Assembly (NCBI GenBank): GCA_021397835.1
Contig: JAJFZO010000094.1
Span: 10,330,001 to 10,394,000, forward strand
Length of the DNA stretch: 64,000 bases
Direction: 5' to 3'
Source of the DNA: Moringa oleifera
Lineage: Eukaryota > Streptophyta > Magnoliopsida > Brassicales > Moringaceae
Position numbers and translations under genes: made by a program. The notes below the pieces were generated by a model. It did not search any database, was not told the DNA's origin, and saw nothing but the letters and a program-made list of their open reading frames with translations. Positions 16,884 through 27,468 of this stretch are shown piece after piece. The number at the start of each line of letters is the position of its first letter. Within the stretch, counting starts at the first letter, position 1.

Positions 16884-17445
16884 TAAGATGACTTTGATCA
16901 GTTCAAACCGATGAATCGAATCGTATCTTTTAAGTTTTAAATCGAATCGAAATTATTATAAACGATTTCGATTTTTAACCGTAACTAAAATCATTTTAAA
17001 AATAGTTTAATTATGATTCATATAAATTTTAAACAAGAATTGAAACTAATTGTTTAAAACCAATGATTTTAATTTAATTTTTAATTAAATTAATTTTAAA
17101 AATTTTTAAAACAATTTTAATTTAAAACATATATTTTAATAAAAATATGATTATTTTATTAAAAATTTATAATAAAAATAAAAATATTAAATTTATAATT
17201 AAAATATGAATGAAACTTGAATTGAAACCAAAGTCGAACCTGAACTTGAACTGCTTATCAATTGAAACCTAAACTGAAACCTGAACTGGTTCAACTGAAC
17301 CGCTTTTGAACCGAACCTTAATCGAAATTGCAGCTTAACGATTTAGGTTCCGGTTCATCCTAATCATGAACTTTGAACTGACGGCTTGAAACCGAAACCG
17401 AACCAAACCTAAATCATGTTCATCTTTACTTACATCTAAAATATA
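16884..17445. repeat. Degenerate repeat with AACCGAA-type motifs
   Basis: Clusters of AACCGA, ATCGAATCG and GAACCGAACC sit at about 16904-16985 and 17215-17415 in otherwise very AT-rich DNA. The outer ends (CTAAGATGACTTTGATCAG and, inverted, TAAAGATGAACATGATTTAG) are roughly alike. This composition is common in non-autonomous plant DNA transposons, but the class is not proven. Confidence 0.3.
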
Positions 17446-17667
17446 ACACATTGAGTTTATTTATTTATTTATGTTTCCTTTTGTTTTTTTCATTTCTATT
17501 CTATTAACATTTTTAGATTGAATATCACATGCAAATTGTTTAAAATTTTAAATTATATTTTAAATTAATTAAATAAAAAATTGATGATAAAAATAATAAA
17601 TAATTTTTATTTTAAAGAAATATTTTATTAAAAAATAATTAAAATAAATATTATATTTTAAAGTAAA

Positions 17668-18192
17668 GTTCTCATAAAACTTTGATATTTATCTTATATT
17701 ATTGAAAAACTTTCATGATTAAAAAATAACAAATAAAACTTTAATCTATTAATTTATATAAATTATATTTTATTAAAAATTTAAAAATTAGATATATACA
17801 AATTAAAAATCTTATACATGAATTTTGACTTAAAATTGTTTATAGATATAAAGAAATATTCAAACAATATCACAAAAAGTTTTAAAATTTTTAAATACTA
17901 AAAATATATTTTTAAATTTATACTATCAAAATTTTTAAAAAATAATAAAAAAATAAATCTTATATTAAAAATAATTTAAATTTAAGAGAAAAATCTCAAA
18001 TAGAGTGAATAATTTAATTGAATTATCTTTGAGGTATTTCAATAACAAAAATATTTTTAATATTTCATAATCATTTGAGTTGAAATCTAATTTGGATAAA
18101 ATTGATAAATTAATATTTAATTTATTATTTTTTAAATATAAAAATTTGATTAATAATGAAAGACAAATATCAAAATCTTATACAGCCTTTAC
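17668..18192. mobile_element. AT-rich inverted-repeat (MITE-like) element, family A copy 1
   Basis: The left end reads CATAAAACTTTGATATTTAT; the right end is its inverse (GACAAATATCAAAATCTTAT). Both arms continue through an ATTAAAAAATAACAAAT-type block for about 90 bp. The middle contains AATAGAGTGAATAATTTAAT and GGTATTTCAATAACAAAAAT, shared with copy 2. Confidence 0.65.
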
Positions 18193-18221
18193 CCTATGTA
18201 TTTTATTTTAAGGGAAAGATT

Positions 18222-18720
18222 GTATATGAAACACTAGTATTTACGTTATGTTATCAATCAAAATTTCATGTTTAAAAAATGACAAATTCAATTTCAATCT
18301 ATTAATTTAGTATCAAATTGAATATTAATTCAAGTAATTATAAAATATTAAAAATATTTTTATTAATAAAATACCTTAAAAATGATTCCAATGAATTCTT
18401 CACTCTGTTTCGAGTTCATTCATCAACTATGAATAATTTTAAATATAATATTTATTTTTGATTAATTTTTTTAAAATTTTGATATTATAAATTTTTAAAA
18501 AATATATTTTTAATAAAAAATTATTCTAAAATTTTTTGTGATAGTAAAAACTTTCAACTTAGAATTTACTGATAAGATCCAATTTGAATATTTTTAATTT
18601 TTAAATTTTTTAATAAAATTTAATTTAATATAAATTGATAGATCAACATTTGATTTGTTACTTTTTAAAAATAAAAATTTTATTGATAATATGAAGTAAA
18701 TATCAGAGCCTTGTATAATA
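18222..18720. mobile_element. Family A element, copy 2, inverted relative to copy 1
   Basis: The arms are GTATATGAAACACTAGTATT onward and the inverse at 18693-18720 (AAATATCAGAGCCTTGTATA). Its middle, read on the minus strand, matches the middle of copy 1 (CAGAGTGAAGAATTCATTGG; GGTATTTTATTAATAAAAAT). Only about 30 bp separate the two copies. Confidence 0.65.
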
Positions 18721-19107
18721 TTTATTTTTTATTTTTAATATTAAATAATTTTTAAATGATAATTTTTTTATACATTAAAAATATTAAAAATATCAAATTT
18801 TTTACAATAATAGTTAAAATATTTTTATTTGTAAAAAATTTTAAACTAAAATTTGATATATAAGATTTTTAATTTAAATATTTTAAATATTTGAATTTTT
18901 TATGATGTTTAAATGGTTTCAAATTGATTTAGCAAAGCTTGATTTATAATATTTTAAACATCAAGGTAAAAATTAAAATTTTATTTAAATTCTATCTAAT
19001 AATAAATGAATAATATTTATAATAATAAAAGAGTAATTATGAAAATTATTTCATATTTTATACCCTTTTAATCTTAGTTCTGTGGCAACTACAGAAATTA
19101 AGAAATA

Positions 19108-19287
19108 TTAAGATGTAGTTTCAGTAGTTAATGATCTCAACTTTGTTTGGAGTTCGGTAAAAGCTGAAGCAAGACCATGTGCAGTGCTAAGAGAACTTGC
19201 AGAAGCTCGAGGAGATCCGCCATAAATGGTAGAACCATTAAATGCCAGTTTGTCACTGACACTAAGCAGCTCTAGCAAACCATTAAA
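19108..19287 (-). pseudogene. Orphan exon-like fragment of an unidentified protein
   Basis: Just upstream of the glycosyltransferase, on the other strand, an open stretch of 59 codons ends in TAA and is preceded by a possible acceptor (TTAG at 19288-19291). It reads FNGLLELLSVSDKLAFNGST and then IYGGSPRASASSLSTAHGLA, ending in an ELQ-type helix and TETTS. Balanced composition in AT-rich surroundings suggests a real last exon. No other exon of the same gene was found upstream, where the glycosyltransferase lies. I do not recognise the family. It may be a captured or decayed terminal exon, or the last exon of a gene nested around its neighbour. Confidence 0.4.
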
Positions 19288-19348
19288 CTAACTATGAACC
19301 CATTAAATATCAATATCGATGATCCTTCCTTGAGGAAACTAATCAACA

Positions 19349-20788
19349 ATGGTGTCGAAGCACCATACCTGCAAAGTCTCTTCTTCTAAGTCCTTCTCTG
19401 TCAGATACTCCACCCTTCTTCTCATAGCTATCCTGTGTACTTCACTGTATCTCTTTGTTTCCCCATTTAGTTTTCTCCAGGAACCATTTCTAAAAACCAG
19501 ATACAGTGGGGACCTTAGAGATGCTAAGTTTGCCTGGAACAAGCTTTGTTTTGGATCAACGTCTGAGAAGCTCAGGCTCGGAGTTTTCTCCAAGACATGG
19601 CCAATCGGTGCAGGCCCTGGCGGCATGGAGCGCCATGCTTCTACCCTCTACAATGCTCTTGCAGCCAGAGGCCATGAGGTTCATGTCTTCACTGTTCCTT
19701 CTGACAGGAAGCCTCATCCAGACATTCATGAAGGCAATCTTCACTTGTACTTCGCTCCCAATGATCATGGTTCACTCAATTTCTCCTTGGCTTATCAGAT
19801 ATTCGTTAAGGTTAATGTGGATGTTACGTTCGATTACGTGCACACTGAGAGTGTTTCTTTGCCTCACTGGCGAGCCAAAACGTTGTCTAATGTGGCTGTA
19901 ACTTGGCATGGGATTTGGTATGAAATTATGCATTCCAAGTTGTTTGAAGAGCTTTTCTGGAACCCAAATGGGGAGTTACCCGGCCCCATGGTAGAGCTTC
20001 AAGAAGCAATGCCAAGGCTGATTAACGAGATCAGATTCTTCTCCAGCTATGCACAACACATCTGCATAAGCAATAGTGCCGGAGAAGTACTAGTTAACAT
20101 CTACCAGCTACCTCAAAGAAAGGTTCATGTTATACTAAATGGTATTGATGACACAAAATTTGTTCATGATCCCTTAGCCGGTGCAAGATTCAGGGAGAAA
20201 CATGGAGTCCCTGGCAATGTTAGCCTTGTGATGGGCGTTGCAGGGCGTCTGGTTAGGGACAAAGGGCACCCACTTCTCTATGAAGCCTTCTCGTTGATAG
20301 CAAAGCGCCATCCAGGTGTACTACTTCTTGTGGCAGGGTCAGGTCCTTGGGAGAGAAGATATGCAGAACTAGGCCTGAATGTGAAGGTTTTAGGAGCACT
20401 GGAACCTGAAGAGCTGTCTGAATTTTATAATGCACTAGACTTGTTTGTGAACCCAACTTTGAGGCCTCAAGGACTTGATCTTACCTTGATTGAAGCAATG
20501 CATTGTGGGAAGCCTGTTCTGACTCCAAACTATCCTAGCATAGTTGGGACAGTGCTTGTAAATGAAGGTTTTGGGTACACATTTTCACCAAATGTGAAGT
20601 CCCTCGTGGATTCCTTGGAGTTGGTTGTTCGTGATGGGCCTCAAGTGTTGCAGAGGAAAGGCATGGCTTGCAAGAAATATGCAGTTTCCACATTCACAGC
20701 CAGTAAAATGGCGTCTGCTTATGAGAGATTCTTCCTCTGCATGAAGAATGCAAGATACTGTCAGTACCCTCTTCCCACAGATTGCTAG
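19349..20788 (+). CDS. GT4-type glycosyltransferase, single-pass membrane, intronless
   Basis: 479 aa in one exon; ATG 19349 sits in a favourable context (caacaATGG). A basic N-terminus is followed by one membrane segment at about 20-42 (YSTLLLIAILCTSLYLFV), so a type II Golgi or ER enzyme is likely. The GT-B fold shows FSKTWPIGAGPGGMERHAST (the glycine loop of GT4 enzymes), AARGHEVHVFT, ISNSAGEVLV, VHVILNGIDDTKF and MGVAGRLVRDKGHPLLYEAF. The C-terminal donor-site motif is PQGLDLTLIEAMHCGKPVLT. There the first Glu of the usual E-x7-E signature is Gln while the second is kept. It resembles a small conserved plant family annotated only as UDP-glycosyltransferase superfamily; donor and acceptor are unknown. 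The sequence is complete, with no frameshift. Confidence 0.92.
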   Translation: MVSKHHTCKVSSSKSFSVRYSTLLLIAILCTSLYLFVSPFSFLQEPFLKTRYSGDLRDAKFAWNKLCFGSTSEKLRLGVFSKTWPIGAGPGGMERHASTLYNALAARGHEVHVFTVPSDRKPHPDIHEGNLHLYFAPNDHGSLNFSLAYQIFVKVNVDVTFDYVHTESVSLPHWRAKTLSNVAVTWHGIWYEIMHSKLFEELFWNPNGELPGPMVELQEAMPRLINEIRFFSSYAQHICISNSAGEVLVNIYQLPQRKVHVILNGIDDTKFVHDPLAGARFREKHGVPGNVSLVMGVAGRLVRDKGHPLLYEAFSLIAKRHPGVLLLVAGSGPWERRYAELGLNVKVLGALEPEELSEFYNALDLFVNPTLRPQGLDLTLIEAMHCGKPVLTPNYPSIVGTVLVNEGFGYTFSPNVKSLVDSLELVVRDGPQVLQRKGMACKKYAVSTFTASKMASAYERFFLCMKNARYCQYPLPTDC

Positions 20789-23505
20789 AAGTCATTGTTC
20801 TTTGTAATATATATTTTGGGCCTGGAATCAGGCCAATATTAGTGCAAGATTGTCTGATAGACTACAGGATATCAATTTACTTATTTGGTATAACTCTAAG
20901 ATATTAGTTCATTTCTCTGCCCTGATAGCATAGTAGTTCTTGATTGCTGCATAGACTGCTTACATTAGCATGTCTCACAAGCATGATGCTTGGCCTCTGG
21001 TCGCCTCCATGAATTCTCTAGTAAGATGGCTAATTGCCAAAATTCACTGCACCAGGCTTCCTGGATGTGGGGTTTGATGGATCATTTTCTGAAAGCAAAG
21101 CTACTGGTCACACTGTCTGATTCAGATGCTTGAAAAGCTTGATTTGAAAATGAAATGTGAGACAGGAGGTGGTAATTGAATAGTAAAGCAGCTAGATTCA
21201 CGTGTAGATATGAACCCAATTGAACAGACAATGTTGTGTTTATGACAGTGCCTGGAGCTGCTACTGATGTCTGAGGATCAGGTCCTCCTGGCTGAATTCT
21301 CTGAATGTCAGGCTTCTGTGTATCATAACCTGGCTGCCAAAAGCGAAGTCAAGTATTGATCTTTATGCCATTTTTATGAAATCATGAGAGAGATATGCCT
21401 CGGAATCCGGAATCCTGTATACACAAAGAACACTGTGACCATCTGGGTGGCTGGTGAAGAGAATGATTTTATAAGGGTCTTCGTTAAAATAAGACAGAAC
21501 GACTTTGGCACGTCCTAAGCAGACAACTTTCAGACAGAAATCATCTACCCCTGTCTAATTCTCTTGCAAAACTAAAGTTTCAGTGCTTCCTTCACTTTCC
21601 AACATCCAGACAGGTGATTTTGTTCTTTAGTGTTTGTCTTAGCTTCGAATCAAAACATGACATACCTCATTGGTAACCAAGCTCTCAAATCATCCATCCT
21701 GTCATAAAATTTTATATAGACAATATTTATAACATGATCATGAAATGAAAGTTTTCAATTAAATTAAATATGTAGCAAGTTCATAGCATTAAACCAAAGT
21801 AGCAACCCTCGAACAAGTTGGCATTACGAATGGGTAATTCTTTATTAATTTGGAAACTTTAACATTGTTTAAACACCAAATTCCTGTATTAATTTGGGTC
21901 TCTTAGTCAAGCTCCAAGTGCTATTTGTCACTCAAATAATTCAGAAAGGTATAGTGTTTGATGTCACCACAATCACATGTTAACCAGAGAAATATATTTA
22001 ATTACTGTAATGGAAGGCTGCAAATGATGGCAGAATCAAGAACACTAACGACTAATTACTGTTTAGATTACATTGTGTGCAAAGTATATAAAACCCAAAT
22101 GGTAATTATCGAGAACCAAGAAGACCTCTGCCCACATTAAAAGTTTCTCTAAATTTTCTTCCTAATTCTTTTGTATAGTCCAAGAAAACGGAAAGAGTTA
22201 CCAGAAAAAAAAACAAAAAGGGATCATAGGTTATAACCAGAATCTTCAAGAGATCTTTTTAGGTCCCATAATCTATCTTAGTCTCTGTGACAGTTCTGTC
22301 ACAGAGTTGAACTGGAGTAAATCTGCATAATCCTTCTTAATAATAGAAATCCTAACATGGACATGGTAGAGAAAGTAGAGAATAATGTGAAACTAGTTTG
22401 AGAGGAAAGCTGCAAAGTAATCTGAAATTGCAGAATGTCAATGAGTGGATGGAATTGAAAAGATTGGTGTCGGTACCTTTTGATATGTACAGGAAGAGCA
22501 CCCAAGGACTTAAATCTTCTCCTCCATTCATTGAATATTATTTCAGACCAAAATTAGTGAAGCCCCACATCCACCCCATCATCATGCCATTGTCCCACAG
22601 GCACATTTTCTATTATTTTTTCATGATTTCCGGAAAAAGATATGGTTCCAATATCAGCAACCCCTTATGTACATTCAGATGAAATTTGGTTATTATGTGG
22701 CTAGAATTAATGCAAAATGCGGAATTGAGTAAAGAGTATGATTTGTACAAAATAGAAAAAGTTGACATTTGCACTTTGTCTTGTTAGTCCAATAAGAAGA
22801 CTTTGACGGCTAAGAACCACACGTTTTATATTTTTGGTCATAAAAATGTCAACGACAGATGGGGACACATCCAACAAAAGAGAAGCTGAATTCACCATTG
22901 AAGAAGATGGATGGAACGGCAACTATGATGGCTATTGTTCTCAAAGTACAGAAGTTCATCTTCTTATGGCTGCAATACTGTTAATTAGATCACCTAATAT
23001 GCCCCATTACAGAGATAATTTACACGCTAATAAGGTTGATTTTGCCTGGCATAAGATAATTTCCTGGTGAGAAAACAGTATGCCATTTTAAATGTTATCC
23101 TATGAATGGAGCATTAACTTAATAATTTTGCGTGAGAATGGTTGTTTTTTGTTTTTTTGTTTTTTTGGTTTGCTTAGTTGCTTTGATTGGCTTGGTTTAA
23201 GGATAACGGGATAAACTAGTTTATGTTGGATTCTTGTGAGGCTATATTATATGGGACAACATCTGTTATGCAATAAGAAAGTTGATTACTTTTTGTCTTA
23301 TCCATGACAATAAAAGAAAAACTTGTGAACTTACCAGGGATAAGTTCACAACAATCTCAGTTAATGACAAAATGATCTACACGGCATGGCATCTGAGGAA
23401 GATGCAAAAATGGGAAAAAGTTAAAATCTACGTTCTCTGTTCTCTCTTTCTGTTTGTGCAAATCACCCTGTCTTCACTGGGATGGGAGTTGTAATTCAGA
23501 CAGGA
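20789..23505. other. Glycosyltransferase 3' region to CLE gene
   Basis: Contains the glycosyltransferase 3' UTR (ATATATATTTT near 20808), the degenerate CLE-like motif at 21.3 kb and otherwise unassigned sequence. Short open frames at 22.4 and 22.8 kb have no recognisable features. Confidence 0.45.
21265..21300 (-). pseudogene. Degenerate CLE-like motif
   Basis: About 2.2 kb from the intact CLE gene and on the same strand, twelve codons read RIQPGGPDPQTS, matching the CLE core PGGPDPQ with both terminal histidines lost. The reading frame continues past it (SVAAPGTVINTT) instead of stopping, and a stop lies about 16 codons upstream of it. No signal peptide was found. It may be the relic of a tandem CLE duplicate, or a chance match in an unrelated exon. 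Confidence 0.35.
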
Positions 23506-23721
23506 CTAGTGATGGTGGGGATCAGGCCCTCCTGGGCTAAGCCTCTTGGACTCAAAACGCCTTCCAATTTGTCTCTGTATGCTTGCCTTTAACACCTCCT
23601 GTGCTTCCTCCATCAATACATGGTTCCTCTTCACGGAAAATGGTTGAAAAACTCGACTTTCAGCACCTGAAAAGGAAAGCAGAACTAGAGCAAAGCATAA
23701 CCAGAACTTCAAGCAAGCCAT
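23506..23721 (-). CDS. CLE signalling peptide precursor (CLE1-7 type)
   Basis: Small secreted precursor of 71 aa in one exon. The N-terminus MACLKFWLCFALVLLSFSGA is a clear signal peptide. A short variable region follows (about 21-59, with EEAQEVLKASIQRQIGRRF), and the C-terminus is the 12-residue CLE motif RLSPGGPDPHHH, immediately followed by TAG. In this family the dodecapeptide is cut out, hydroxylated and arabinosylated at proline, then perceived by leucine-rich receptor kinases of the CLV1/BAM type. The motif is closest to the Arabidopsis CLE1-CLE7 group, several of which respond to nitrogen status; that role is only an inference here. A TATA box lies 68-75 bp upstream of the ATG. Confidence 0.94.
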   Translation of the reverse strand: MACLKFWLCFALVLLSFSGAESRVFQPFSVKRNHVLMEEAQEVLKASIQRQIGRRFESKRLSPGGPDPHHH

Positions 23722-23788
23722 TGTTGTTGTTCTTAGTTAAGGTCTCAAAAAGCTTCAAGTGGGTATTGTGGGAGCTTGGTGGGTTGGA

Positions 23789-23796
23789 TTTATATA
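23789..23796 (-). promoter_or_regulatory. TATA box of the CLE gene
   Basis: TATATAAA on the minus strand, 68 bp before the CLE start codon. This is a distance that leaves a short 5' UTR. Confidence 0.6.
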
Positions 23797-24361
23797 GAGT
23801 TCAAGCTTAGAATTTCATATTGGTATCTAAATGGGTAACGCATAAAAGGGCAGATAAGACAGTTTCATTTGGGATGTTGGTAACCTTTACAAAATACAGA
23901 AAATCCTGTAGTGTGAAGAGATGAACATTTTACAATCAAAATTAACTGAGAAAGTGTGAGTTTTAAAGCCAACATGGGTGGCCACAATAGCCGCCTTGCC
24001 CCACATTTTTTTGCATTTAACACATCAAGACACCCCACTAAGTCATCCACGGCTTCATGTTTTTACCCAAATGTAAAGGAAAGAATATACTACTTTCAAT
24101 TTATTGTCAATAAAGGTTGCCTCTTTAATTTTTGTTTGCTTTTGTTAAGAGAAAGGTCATTGTTGCATGCCTATTTTCTATTGTCACTCATATGACAAAC
24201 TCCTGTGCGTTGCCATCTCTTCATGTTATTGTGGGCTAATCCAATGAGATCATGGGAACATGGAGCAACCCACTCAGCAATTTGCATATTCATTTATCTG
24301 AAAAGCTTCTCCATCAGTGTGTTCTCATCTTTCTGTCCGAAATACATAGCCAACCATCTAC

Positions 24362-24364
<3 letters not shown>

Positions 24365-24404
<40 letters not shown>
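24365..24404 (+). repeat. (CT)n microsatellite
   Basis: About 20 uninterrupted CT units in the CLE-SPD1 intergenic region. Confidence 0.95.
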
Positions 24405-24407
<3 letters not shown>

Positions 24408-24662
24408 CTTCATTGCTTATTGTGGTTAGAATCATGCTTATCTATTTGGTCTCAGGCAAGTGAAGTTTCAAAGATCAGCTTCAAGTAGAAAGATCTTTCA
24501 ACTCATGTAATCTCTACACATCTCTCTGTTTCAATCCATTCTTTACTGCTATGAATGAACCTGCTTTTTTAGTTCGAATGTTGAGTACATCAGCCAAGAG
24601 AAAGAACATATACACTCTCAGTTTCACTCAACTATATTGAGTTTTGCAGGTACTGTTGGTCA

Positions 24663-25203
24663 CTGGGAAAAATATGCAGCAAACTGTCTGTTTACAGAAT
24701 CTGCCCTCTACCCTTTTCATTTCAAGTAGGTTGACAATAACCCAGTTATTCCAAAAGCTCAGTATCCTTAGAAAATCAAACAACTATATACTCAATGAGT
24801 TGCTAGCTCCTACATCTCCATGGAAACATGACTGGGAAAAGTATGCCGAAAACTGCTTACTTTCAAAATCTGTTCTCAACCCTTTTCACTTTAAGTACAT
24901 TGAAAACAATCCGGTTTGTCTAAAAGTTCAATATGATGAGGAAATCACAAGAACTATCTACTCACTCTGCTAATACATCCTACATCTCCATGGAAACATG
25001 ACTTACTGGTTCTCAGGCATTGTTTGGTCACTCGGAAAAAGTTTGCAGTAAACTGCTTATTGACCAAATCTACTTTCTACTCTTTTCGCTTTAAGTAGGC
25101 TAAAAAACAAACCAATTGTTCTACAAGCTCAAAATGCTGAGTAAATGATGTAACTATGGACACCTAAGCCAGCTAGTAACTCTATCTCTCTGGAAAGATG
25201 ATT
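24663..25203 (+). repeat. Three diverged tandem repeats of about 170-200 bp
   Basis: Units anchored by CTGGGAAAAATATGC (24663), CTGGGAAAAGTATGC (24832) and CTCGGAAAAAGTTTGC (25031), each followed by an AACTGYYTRYTTWC-like block and YCTTTTCRYTTYAAGTA. Copies 1 and 2 both end in CATCTCCATGGAAACATGAC. Spacings are 169 and 199 bp. Confidence 0.75.
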
Positions 25204-27468
25204 TCGAGTTCTAGAGCATCCTTTTCTTGAACCAAAGGGCATGACAGAATTATTGGCAAATAAAACATAAGAAGAAGAGACTGAAGGATTCATTTTTATT
25301 GAAAAGAGGAGAAGGAAAATGGATTAAAAACCTTCGATGTTGGATACCAACTAAGTCTTTGACTTGCAAGAATATAAAAAGAGACGAGGTCAGAAAAGCT
25401 CTCTCCTCTTTTGTAATCAATTGCAGACCTCACCAGTAGGAATAATTTGTCTTTAAGGTTTGCTAGTGCAGCCAGATCAGCACCATCTCATCCTTGCTGA
25501 ATAGTACAAAAGTATCACCTACTAAGGCCAAAACTGAGGCATGTAAAGCACCTTAACATACATTATTACTAAATCTGCTCATGTAGGACCTAGACTTTTC
25601 CCACTATAATTATCATCACCTTTCTCATTACTCTCATTTTTCTCAAAACTGTATCAAATTCAACAACACAAACACCTGAAAAATATCTCAAGTAACTCAA
25701 AAAATACACCATTCAGAAACCTGTTTGAGTAAACTGTTGAGAAAAAAATTGCGAAGAAGCTACGTTTACAGCCTTGCTGATTGACTCGAGTTCTGGTTTA
25801 CCTGAAATACCCTGGAAGTTCCATAGTTCAAGCAGAATAACATATGGACATTGATGTGATGAAGCACCGTCTTATAAAAACATAAAAAGAGCACTTTCAA
25901 CAAAAGCAACAACAAAGAGAGAACAATAAAAAAAACAGAAGCAAACGAAGACAACAAAACAGGTATGCCACAAGTGCACAACTCACCAATCTGTTCATGG
26001 ACATGCCATGACCGAATCACACGAGCCAGGGTCACTCATAACACTAATGCAGTTGACCATTGCTGGCCCAAACTTTATAATACATTTGACTTCATCAACT
26101 TGCTAATAATTTTATCGCTAGTGCTTCAGGATAACCAGATAAGGACTTTAATACTCCTAAACTTGTTCTTAGTGATTAAAATAAGCATCCTTGTGTGAGT
26201 ACAAAGGATGCAAAGAACTGATTTTTGGCCACTAATGTTATTGTTGCCTTAGCTAAAAAGTAACACAACATCATAGAAACGCTTAATACATAAAATACTA
26301 ACTTTATCATCTTTTTGATTATGTGGCTTTGAAATTGATTGATGCTACCGATTAGCCGGCCTTCCATAATCTACTACTCAAATCCTCAAGGATGTAATAA
26401 AACAAACCTGTTTCTTAAACAAAAATCAAACCGTCAAACCATCTTTTGTTTTTTTCTTTTCTTTTGACGGTCATTTTCAATTAAGGACAGTTTCTATGGG
26501 ATAAGATCTCTGAGATTCACAGGAAAGTTTTATTTAGTATCATGTAAAATATTATCTTACATTATTACACAAACACTACATCATATCAAATACAAATGAG
26601 GCTGTAAAGATCAAAATGACATGAATAAATCTCTCTCTCTCTCTCTGGAACAGACAGTTGAGCAAAATTTCGGAGTACAACTAAGGAAAAGCAAGAAGAA
26701 AACAAGAAAATAATGAAAGTGGATAGACAACGGATATGTTAAAGTAAGCTTGTTCTCATAGACAGATTATATGATTGTGGAGGAGAATGTTCTTGGTTGA
26801 AAAGGATTAGTGAGATTCAGATATACTTCCCAACTCTTGCAAAATTAAACAACTATACTTTTTCTTTCACAAAATTCACACTATCGAGCTTTTATTTGTC
26901 TATTGATTAATTTATGTATTTCTTCTACCATCAATATCAATTTTATTTGCTTATTGATCATTTATTTTGTCGATATCAACTTTCATGACTATTTCTTCTA
27001 GTACCTTGTTCTAAAAAATATATATAATTTCTGTGAAGATAAGTGCTTAAAGTTCACGTGAAAAAGTTATCAATAATTGTGTGATCTCAAGGCCATGTAG
27101 TTCTAAACAAATTTATAGTCATGTGATAATAAGCATGTAAAGGTTATCTTTCAACAAAAAAAACTCGGGGATGGGTATTAAAATAGAACAGTGGAAGCAA
27201 GATGCAGTGAATTTTCCCTTCATAAGCCTATAGTGGAATTAAGCATTCGATAAATATTTATAAAGGACTTCAACAAAAATGATGAAAAATCAATTGCCAA
27301 AGGATAATGTTAACAATTGGACTATCAGCTTTGACAGATTACTCAAGGGTGTGCTTCAGCACCCCTACAAGTAGAACCAACAAAGCACAAAATCCTCATG
27401 CTATACCACTGCTATAAGAATTACAGCTCTAAAAGTGTAGCAATGCACCATATATAATATCGTAATGT

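Larger units (their letters stand above)
15975..19107. other. GTE upstream region and AT-rich block
   Basis: The first 450 bp form the GTE promoter and leader on the minus strand. From about 16500 the DNA is extremely AT-rich and holds the AACCGAA repeat and two family A elements. No gene. Confidence 0.6.
23797..27468. other. CLE upstream region to SPD1 3' end
   Basis: Intergenic. Holds the CT microsatellite, the three-copy tandem repeat, a shorter CT run near 26631 and unassigned sequence. No gene is supported. Confidence 0.5.
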
